Below are positions 1 through 5,012 of a stretch of 5,012 bases of DNA, piece after piece. The notes beneath the pieces are model-generated. The model worked only from the letters and a program-made list of their open reading frames with translations, was not told where the DNA came from and made no database searches. Origin of the DNA: Treponema sp. (GTDB lineage Bacteria > Spirochaetota > Spirochaetia > Treponematales > Breznakiellaceae). Numbering within the stretch: the first letter of the stretch is position 1; each line of letters begins with the position of its first letter. Location: the NCBI GenBank assembly GCA_031275535.1, contig JAISOR010000077.1, positions 1 to 5,012 on the forward strand, in the 5' to 3' direction. The position numbers and the translations under genes were made by a program.

Positions 1-80
1 GGGGAATGGAAAATCTTATCTACTTAATTTATTATTTTTAGGTTGTTTTGCCGGATTCTTTCAATATGTCCCCAAGGATG

Positions 81-86
81 TATAAT
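81..86 (+). promoter_or_regulatory. Possible -10 box of the kinase-regulator operon
   Basis: A perfect TATAAT lies 79 bases before the kinase start in an AT-rich leader. At a 17-base spacing the -35 position reads CTTTCA (58-63), which matches the consensus in only three of six places, so activity may be low or need an activator. Transcription would begin near base 93, at the start of an A7 run (92-98), leaving a leader of about 70 bases. The AT-rich stretch offers other weak -10-like strings, so this is the best candidate rather than a certain one. Confidence 0.4.
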
Positions 87-165
87 CTTATAAAAAAACA
101 GTAAAATTTCTCTATGTAATAATTATTTCTTGCGGTATCGCTATTCCTGTGGTTAAATATTCTCT

Positions 166-2034
166 ATGAGGAAAAAACTGCGGACCGTAAAGGGCCAGGT
201 GATACTCTTGATGGTGCTTTTTGCCCTTATTATCACCCTGCTGGTTTTGGCATTCAGCTTTTATATGATGTATACCTCTCAGCGCAGGACTACGGTGCAG
301 TCCACGGAATTTAATCTACAGCTTGTAGCCAGTATTATTGAACAGGACCTGCGGGACCTTGCCACCCTGGGAAAATGGTGCGGGCAGAACGATCAGATAG
401 TTAATTATCTTTTGACCGATTACCGGAATGCCGCCCACAATATGGACGCCTATTACCGTATGCAGGAGGAGTACTTTAACAACCGGGCGGGCCAGTATGT
501 CCGGCGGCTTATTGTTTTTGATCTGCCCGCGGGTTCATCCCCGGGGCCCGGCCATTCGGGGGAGGGCCTTCCGGATGGGGAGGGGTATCCGCCGGCGCGA
601 AAAATTTTGCAGGTGGGGAATTTAGCCGGTACCTCGGTCCCGGTTACCATCTATAATGTGAACAAAATATTCGATACCGGGGTAAGCGCCAATGCCGCCT
701 GGCAGGCCCCTGTGCCGGATCCCTTTATTTTATCAAAAGAACCGGATAATCCTGATTTTCTGGTGATCCCCTTTGTCTGCCCCGCCTATAACCCCAGCGA
801 AGGGATCGAGATAGGTACGGTGTTTCTGGCGGCGACCACCAAAATAGTGACCGATAAATTGCAGTGGTACAAACTCCCGGAAAATCCCGAACTGTATATA
901 AGCATGGCGGATCGTTATTACCGTATTGAGGATACCCGGATGATTCCGGCAGATTTTCCCTATGAGGCCATCCGCCGCAATACCCGGGACCCCGTAAGCA
1001 GCAATACCACCGCCCTCCTGGTTCGGGACCGGGAAGGCAAAAGCCGCACCCTGGTCAGCTATCCCCTGCGGGATGGAATCGCCTTAATCCAGGTACTGTC
1101 TAATATTCATTTCTTTCCCCAGGAGGGCGGATGGCCGGGGCTCGTGGCCGGTTTGTGTATCCTCATCCTTATCCTCGCCCTGATTATCACCCTGAACCTG
1201 GACCGGAACATAAGCCGTCCCGTGGCGCAGCTTAGAAAGAAGATAGACGCCATAAGCCGGGGGGATTTTTCTTCCGACCCGGATATTGAATCGGATAACG
1301 AACTTGGTCAGGTTGGGCAGGGGGTTAACCGTATGGCCCAGGAGATTACCCTCCTTCTTGATAAACGGATAAGCGACGAAAAAAACAAGCGGGACCTTGA
1401 ATACCGGATGCTCCAGAGCCAAATTAACCCCCACTTTCTCTATAATACCCTTAATTCAATTAAATGGATGGCCACCATTCAGAATGCCGCCGGTATTGCC
1501 GAAATGACCACCTCCCTGTCCCGCTTATTGCAGACCATGTCCAAGGATATACGGAAGGTCGTACCCCTGGGGGATGAACTGGCCCTGCTGGATGATTATC
1601 TTATTATCCAGAAATACCGGTACGGCGGTTCCGTGTCGCTGGTAAAAGAGACTGAGGATGAGGAACTGTTGAAGACCCCTATTCCCCGTTTTACCCTGCA
1701 ACCCCTGGTGGAAAATGCCATCTTTCATGGCATAGAACCCAAGGGCAGCGGAACCATACGGGTAGATACGGTTCGGAGCAATAATGACGTACTGGTACAC
1801 ATTCGTGATGACGGGGTGGGAATAAAGGCCGAAACTATTACGAAGATATATACCGCCAGGCAGGACGGGTCCGGCATGCTGCGGGAACTGGGGGTGCATA
1901 ATGTGGATGAACGGCTCCGGTATGCCTTTGGCGAAGGCTACGGTCTTTCCATACTCAGCGAGGAAGGGCAGTACACGGAAGTAACCATCAGGCTGCCCGG
2001 CGATTCTCCCCAGGGGATTGGCGGGGGCGGATGA
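166..2034 (+). CDS. YesM/LytS-class sensor histidine kinase
   Basis: A membrane-bound kinase that should sense an extracytoplasmic signal, autophosphorylate on histidine and pass the phosphate to the regulator encoded next. Seen in order: basic N-terminus (MRKKLRTVK), transmembrane segment 1 at about 12-34, a sensor region of about 290 residues (35-325), transmembrane segment 2 at 326-345, and a HAMP linker at about 346-398. The His_kinase-type dimerisation motif follows, with QINPHFLYN carrying the phosphoacceptor His423. The ATPase domain has an N box (Glu516-Asn517, His521-Gly522), a G1 box DDGVGI (548-553) and the family's LGVHNVDERL segment (575-584). At 622 residues the length is normal for the family, where the sensor is often a Cache-type fold; here that is inferred. 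An in-frame TAA at 154-156 makes ATG 166 the first possible ATG. No clear Shine-Dalgarno precedes it. The protein ends in a Gly-rich tail, and its TGA overlaps an ATG (ATGA). The natural ligand cannot be read from the sequence. Confidence 0.95.
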   Translation: MRKKLRTVKGQVILLMVLFALIITLLVLAFSFYMMYTSQRRTTVQSTEFNLQLVASIIEQDLRDLATLGKWCGQNDQIVNYLLTDYRNAAHNMDAYYRMQEEYFNNRAGQYVRRLIVFDLPAGSSPGPGHSGEGLPDGEGYPPARKILQVGNLAGTSVPVTIYNVNKIFDTGVSANAAWQAPVPDPFILSKEPDNPDFLVIPFVCPAYNPSEGIEIGTVFLAATTKIVTDKLQWYKLPENPELYISMADRYYRIEDTRMIPADFPYEAIRRNTRDPVSSNTTALLVRDREGKSRTLVSYPLRDGIALIQVLSNIHFFPQEGGWPGLVAGLCILILILALIITLNLDRNISRPVAQLRKKIDAISRGDFSSDPDIESDNELGQVGQGVNRMAQEITLLLDKRISDEKNKRDLEYRMLQSQINPHFLYNTLNSIKWMATIQNAAGIAEMTTSLSRLLQTMSKDIRKVVPLGDELALLDDYLIIQKYRYGGSVSLVKETEDEELLKTPIPRFTLQPLVENAIFHGIEPKGSGTIRVDTVRSNNDVLVHIRDDGVGIKAETITKIYTARQDGSGMLRELGVHNVDERLRYAFGEGYGLSILSEEGQYTEVTIRLPGDSPQGIGGGG

Positions 2035-2057
2035 TGACTAACAGCTTATTGCGCCTC

Positions 2058-2065
2058 GGGGGGGG
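2058..2065 (+). promoter_or_regulatory. G8 tract acting as ribosome binding region of the response regulator
   Basis: Eight consecutive G lie two bases before ATG 2068 and eleven before the in-frame ATG 2077. No other purine-rich Shine-Dalgarno sequence is visible at this distance, so the run probably pairs loosely with the anti-Shine-Dalgarno. It leaves open whether Met1 or Met4 is used. The tract is also a potential slippage site (see findings). Confidence 0.4.
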
Positions 2066-2067
2066 CC

Positions 2068-3690
2068 ATGCACGAAATGCGGCAAAGCGCTAGACTCCTC
2101 ATCGCCGATGACGAGCCCCTGGTATGTGTGGGTCTCCGGTCCATGCTGAAGTGGGAGGACTACGGCATTGAAGTCGTGGGGACCGCCCGGAACGGACAGC
2201 AGGCGTCGGAAATGATAGAAAGCCTTAAACCCGATATAGTCATTACCGATATAAAGATGCCCCTTAAAACCGGCCTTGAACTGGCGGAGGAATGCGCCGC
2301 TAAATACGGGAAACTCCCCCTGTTTATCATTCTTACCAGCTTTGAGGAATTTGAATTTGTCCGCCGGGCCTTAGGGGTGCAGGCGGTGGATTATCTGGTA
2401 AAGCTGGAACTTACCCCGGATTCCCTGGCCGCTTCCATCTCCAAGGCCCTTTCAATGCTGGAGCGTATCCGCCGGGAAAATCTTGCTTCCGGGGGATCCA
2501 AGTGGGGAAACATCCAGGGCCTGCGGGAAAAATTTTTCCTGCGGCTTTACAATAACCTATTCGAAAGCGGGGAACAGTACCTCGCACAGAAAAAAGAGCT
2601 GGGGCTCGACTTCTCCGGCTCCGCTTATGCGGTGGCGATTGGAGAACTGGAGGGCCCGGGAACCAATATCCCCCGGGATGAAAAATTACTGGCCCTGTAT
2701 ACCAGCAGCGTCCGAATGATCCGGGAGACCCTGGAAAAAGCCCATCCCTGTTATGTTACCGCCCTCGATTCCCGGTATTTCACCATTACCTTTTGTTTTA
2801 AGGAACTCGATCCTCCTGCCCTGCGGAAACTGCTGGAAGAGGAACTGTGGAAAACTATAACGATGGTATATAATTATTTTAATGTTTTTGTCCGGATGGC
2901 CGCGGGAACGGTGGTGGAGGATCCCCTCCATCTGGACGAAAGTTACCTTTCCGCCCGCCGGGCCCTGCGGGAAACCTCCCGGGAGAATCTTCTGCGGTTC
3001 TTTGAAAAAAGGCCCCAAGCCATGGACGAAGAATTTGCCTTTTCCAGGGTCCGGCCGGCCATACGCCGGGCCTTTGAGGAACTGGACACCAATGCCCTGT
3101 ATGAGGTCCTTACCCAAATAACGGAGCATTTTGATAACCGGCCGGATCTTCGGGTAGAGGCTATGGACGCGGCCTGCAATATTTTATACATGGCCATTTC
3201 CCTGCTGCCGGAAGGGGAACAGACGGTAGAACGGATCTTTCACGGAGAGCCCGAGGGCTACCGCCTTATCTACCGGATGCACTCCACCGAGGCCATTATT
3301 GAGTGGCTTTTAAAACTCCGGGACGGCTGCTGTGGGCAGCTTCTGTCTCAAAGGCAGAATTACAAACAACAGGTGATCGCTAATGTGCAGGACTATATCC
3401 GGCATAATCCGGGGAAGCGCCTATCCCTCCATGAGGTTGCGGCGGTTTTTAATTTTAGCCCCAATTATTTAAGCCAGCTTTTTACCAAATACGGCGGGGA
3501 AGGTTTTGTGGAATACATCACCGGGGTACGGATCGCCGCGGCAAAGGAAATGCTTATCCGGGGCGAAGGGCCTATTTATGAGATCGCCGAAAAGCTCGGG
3601 TACGAGAGCGCTTTTTATTTTAGCAAGGTCTTTAAAAAAGTAACGGGAATTTCCCCCAGGGAATTTCTGCACAAACTAGACGGAAAATGA
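2068..3690 (+). CDS. YesN-class response regulator, receiver plus AraC-type DNA-binding domain
   Basis: A cytoplasmic transcription factor expected to be phosphorylated by the kinase encoded 33 bases upstream. The receiver domain (about 9-125) has the acidic pair Asp14-Asp15, phosphoacceptor Asp61 in DIVITDIKMP, Thr90-Ser91 and Lys112. Lys112 is followed by Leu instead of the usual cis-Pro (VKLEL), a variant seen in some YesN-type regulators. The middle (about 185-310) resembles the degenerate GGDEF-like domain of this family, with the typical LDESYLSARRAL (289-300); it lacks a GGDEF signature and should not make cyclic di-GMP. The C-terminal AraC/XylS domain (about 436-538) shows both helix-turn-helices: LSLHEVAAVFNFSPNYLSQLF, then IYEIAEKLGYESAFYFSKVFKKVTG in the conserved second half. 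At 540 residues the protein is full length. ATG 2068 is used here; ATG 2077 (Met4) is equally possible. The usual targets of such regulators are nearby carbohydrate-uptake genes, but none is in this window. Confidence 0.94.
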   Translation: MHEMRQSARLLIADDEPLVCVGLRSMLKWEDYGIEVVGTARNGQQASEMIESLKPDIVITDIKMPLKTGLELAEECAAKYGKLPLFIILTSFEEFEFVRRALGVQAVDYLVKLELTPDSLAASISKALSMLERIRRENLASGGSKWGNIQGLREKFFLRLYNNLFESGEQYLAQKKELGLDFSGSAYAVAIGELEGPGTNIPRDEKLLALYTSSVRMIRETLEKAHPCYVTALDSRYFTITFCFKELDPPALRKLLEEELWKTITMVYNYFNVFVRMAAGTVVEDPLHLDESYLSARRALRETSRENLLRFFEKRPQAMDEEFAFSRVRPAIRRAFEELDTNALYEVLTQITEHFDNRPDLRVEAMDAACNILYMAISLLPEGEQTVERIFHGEPEGYRLIYRMHSTEAIIEWLLKLRDGCCGQLLSQRQNYKQQVIANVQDYIRHNPGKRLSLHEVAAVFNFSPNYLSQLFTKYGGEGFVEYITGVRIAAAKEMLIRGEGPIYEIAEKLGYESAFYFSKVFKKVTGISPREFLHKLDGK

Positions 3691-3706
3691 TCCCCCTTTT
3701 GGGGGA
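3691..3706 (+). terminator. Short perfect hairpin directly after the regulator stop codon
   Basis: TCCCCC and GGGGGA form a six-base-pair stem around a TTTT loop, starting at the base after TGA 3688-3690. No T run follows (AGGCCAAAGCC comes next), so it is not a canonical intrinsic terminator. It could protect the 3' end of the mRNA or cause pausing before the stronger terminator downstream. Confidence 0.3.
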
Positions 3707-3785
3707 AGGCCAAAGCCGTTGCAAATGAAAATTGAGGGATAAAAATGACAGATCAATACCGGAAGTGGTTCGGTGAAAAACGGGG

Positions 3786-3820
3786 AAGGCTGGCGGCCGC
3801 CGTCCATGCCCTTGTTTTTC
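3786..3820 (+). terminator. Probable Rho-independent terminator of the two-component operon
   Basis: A GC-rich hairpin is followed by a T tract. AAGGC pairs with GCCCTT (one bulged C), TGG with CCA, and CGG with CCG, around a three-base CCG loop, with single-base bulges at 3803 and 3807. GTTTTTC follows at 3814-3820. The T tract is itself complementary to GAAAAAC at 3775-3781, so the structure could also work weakly on the other strand. It lies about 100 bases after the regulator stop and ends where the next promoter begins, which separates the operon from the lipoprotein gene. The bulges lower confidence. Confidence 0.5.
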
Positions 3821-3841
3821 CCCCCCATCCCTTGATATAAT
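3812..3841 (+). promoter_or_regulatory. Sigma70-like promoter of the lipoprotein gene
   Basis: TTGTTT (3812-3817) and a perfect TATAAT (3836-3841) are 18 bases apart. Transcription would start at about 3847-3849, giving a leader of about 20 bases that carries the AAAGGAG ribosome binding site. The spacer contains seven consecutive C (3820-3826). The -35 box shares bases with the T tract of the upstream terminator. No dyad operator is evident around it. Confidence 0.6.
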
Positions 3842-3850
3842 ATAAGCCCC

Positions 3851-3857
3851 AAAGGAG
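3851..3857 (+). promoter_or_regulatory. Ribosome binding site fixing a TTG start
   Basis: AAAGGAG lies 11 bases before TTG 3869. The only nearby alternative in the same frame, GTG 3857, overlaps this motif and so cannot use it. The site, the promoter just upstream and the signal peptide just downstream together support the TTG start. Confidence 0.7.
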
Positions 3858-3868
3858 TGCCGGGCGTC

Positions 3869-5012
3869 TTGAAAATATCTCATAATCGTTTTTATGTTGG
3901 GTTGACGTTTCTCCTTTTCCTTGCCGCGGGTTTTACCATCCCGGGCTGTGAGTTCTTCAGCAACTCCATGGTGGATTACTTTTTGGACAATACCGGGACT
4001 GTAGAAGTAACGGGGATTAGCGGAAAGACCCAATACGCCCGGATGGCCAACGGGATCATCTTTATTCCCCCATCCGATGATATTACGATAATTGACGTGG
4101 CCCTTTCTAATCCCCGGAATTTTACGATCCGGCAGGAGATCCGGGGCGTACCCCCGGGAAAGAACATTAGCGCCCGGCAGACCGGACCAACGGGAATTGA
4201 GGTGGCTATTGCGGGGGCGGTTTTGGGTGATGAATACGATCTTACCCTGGCCATGCAGAGCCCCGACGGTCTCCGGGATTTTGAGCCCTATCCCCTAAAA
4301 ATACAATGTGTATCCTTTGAAACTGCCCTTTTGGACTGTTGGGTGGATGACGAACATCCGCTCCTTAACTCTGGCGGCAGCTCCTTTATGGTGAAGGTCC
4401 CCTACTCCACGGAGACCATTGACCTGGGAGGGACAACTCTGGATTCGGGCGCAAGGCTTGTCATTAAAGATGTTTCGGGGACGGTCCTGGCAGAGGCGCT
4501 CCATAGGGCAGAAGCCGCGGCGCAGCCCCTTAACCCGGGGGATAACATTTTTTATTTCGAGGTAATCTCCCCCAGTACAAGCGTCAAGTCCTATACCATT
4601 ACTGTGTCCCGGGGGCTGAGTCCTTCCGAAAAGGCAATCACGGCCTTTGCTATTACCGGACCGGTAAGCGCCGCGGGAATTGTTGCCGAGGCTGCCCATG
4701 CTATAACCGTAAGCGTGCCCTACGGGACTGCGGTAACGGCCATGACCGCCGCGGTGAGCCATACGGGGGTTTCTATCGACCCTGATCCGGCGGCGGCAAC
4801 AGACTACAGCGCCCCCGTAACGTACACGGTACGGGCCGCGGACGGTACGACCCAGACATATACGGTAACGGTGACCGTATCCTCAAGCTACGACAAGGAG
4901 ATCACGGCCTTTGCTATTACCGGACCGGTAAGCGCTGGGGGAACCGTTGACGAGGACGCCCGCACCATAACCGTAAGCGTGCCCTACGGGACTGCGGTAA
5001 CGGCCATGACCG
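3869..5012 (+). CDS. Repeat-containing lipoprotein with cadherin-like and DUF5018-type domains (3' end outside window)
   Basis: An exported lipoprotein of unknown function; 381 codons are visible with no stop. From TTG 3869 the N-terminus KISHNR is basic, followed by a hydrophobic stretch (8-23) and the lipobox Ile24-Pro25-Gly26-Cys27, so Cys27 should be lipidated after signal peptidase II cleavage. Residues 28-165 form an unrecognised, probably beta-rich domain (DNTGTVEVTGISG near its start). Residues about 165-248 resemble a cadherin-like beta-sandwich domain, with VPYS early and LNPGDN plus SYTITVSRG at the end. From residue 257 there are 88-residue repeats (ITAFAITGP, ITVSVPYGT, SAPVTYTVRAADGTTQTYTV) resembling DUF5018; the second is cut by the window edge. 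Such proteins usually sit on the cell surface or in the periplasm, and the C-terminal part that might name a function is missing. It has its own promoter, so co-regulation with the upstream pair is not shown. Codon use matches its neighbours. Confidence 0.87.
   Translation, partial: MKISHNRFYVGLTFLLFLAAGFTIPGCEFFSNSMVDYFLDNTGTVEVTGISGKTQYARMANGIIFIPPSDDITIIDVALSNPRNFTIRQEIRGVPPGKNISARQTGPTGIEVAIAGAVLGDEYDLTLAMQSPDGLRDFEPYPLKIQCVSFETALLDCWVDDEHPLLNSGGSSFMVKVPYSTETIDLGGTTLDSGARLVIKDVSGTVLAEALHRAEAAAQPLNPGDNIFYFEVISPSTSVKSYTITVSRGLSPSEKAITAFAITGPVSAAGIVAEAAHAITVSVPYGTAVTAMTAAVSHTGVSIDPDPAAATDYSAPVTYTVRAADGTTQTYTVTVTVSSSYDKEITAFAITGPVSAGGTVDEDARTITVSVPYGTAVTAMT
4637..5012 (+). repeat. Tandem 264-base coding repeat, first copy plus 112 bases of the second
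   Basis: The unit starts at 4637 and again at 4901, a period of 264 bases or 88 codons, so the frame is kept. Over the 112 bases visible in both copies there are 11 differences (about 90% identity). The first 35 bases and the last 46 bases are identical. All differences fall in the middle, around codons 12-22 (protein SAAGIVAEAAHAI against SAGGTVDEDARTI). The array may continue beyond the window. Each unit encodes one DUF5018-like beta-rich domain. Confidence 0.95.

Noticed and set aside
118..127. Perfect 10-base AT-only palindrome AATAATTATT downstream of the possible -10 box
   Set aside because: Such a palindrome is expected by chance in this AT-rich leader, and no second copy occurs at the other promoter.
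3792..3801. Palindrome GGCGGCCGCC considered as an operator
   Set aside because: It is explained as part of the terminator hairpin and has no second copy in the window.
3745..3840. A 31-codon ORF (MTDQYRKWFGEKRG...) with GAGGG six bases before its ATG
   Set aside because: The frame runs through the probable terminator and the promoter of the next gene and ends inside its -10 box. The product has no recognisable features. A small or remnant gene is not excluded, but nothing beyond the ribosome binding site supports it.
3632..4762. Long minus-strand open frames opposite the regulator end and the lipoprotein gene
   Set aside because: They mirror the plus-strand genes, have low-complexity or mixed composition, no ribosome binding sites and no recognisable domains, and they cross the intergenic regulatory region.
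1..5012. CRISPR array, tRNA, rRNA, insertion sequence or attachment site
   Set aside because: No short spaced direct repeats, tRNA cloverleaf, transposase frame or terminal inverted repeats were seen. The only clear direct repeat is the coding repeat of the lipoprotein.

Overview
The window looks like a chromosomal segment of a moderately GC-rich spirochaete, most plausibly a Treponema of the termite-gut type. This is inferred from the lipoprotein architecture (relaxed lipobox followed by cadherin-like and DUF5018-type repeats), the YesM/YesN-type regulator pair with a 'VKLEL' receiver ending, and codon habits. No rRNA or other marker gene is present, so the assignment is tentative. All three genes lie on the + strand.

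Bases 1-165 are an AT-rich leader with a TATAAT box. Bases 166-2034 encode a membrane-bound YesM/LytS-class sensor histidine kinase. Thirty-three bases later, 2068-3690 encode its partner, a 540-residue YesN-class response regulator with an N-terminal receiver, a degenerate GGDEF-like middle and a C-terminal AraC-type DNA-binding domain. The two form a two-gene operon: the kinase should sense something outside the cytoplasmic membrane and phosphorylate the regulator on Asp61. No transporter or enzyme gene is in view, so the target is unknown.

Bases 3691-3868 are a compact intergenic region. It holds a short hairpin just after the regulator's stop, a probable Rho-independent terminator (3786-3820), and a sigma70-like promoter (TTGTTT, 18-base spacer, TATAAT) whose spacer contains a run of seven C.

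From 3869 to the window end an open reading frame starts at TTG after an AAAGGAG ribosome binding site and never closes. It encodes a lipoprotein with a cadherin-like beta-sandwich domain and then tandem 88-residue DUF5018-like repeats that are about 90% identical in DNA over the visible part. It is easy to miss because it starts with TTG and has no stop in the window.

The most interesting signals are two homopolymer tracts in regulatory positions. One is the C7 run inside the lipoprotein promoter spacer, a position reminiscent of the poly-G tracts in Treponema pallidum tpr promoters. The other is a G8 run at the translation start of the response regulator. Together with the near-identical tandem repeats they suggest variable expression or size of a surface protein, which remains a hypothesis.
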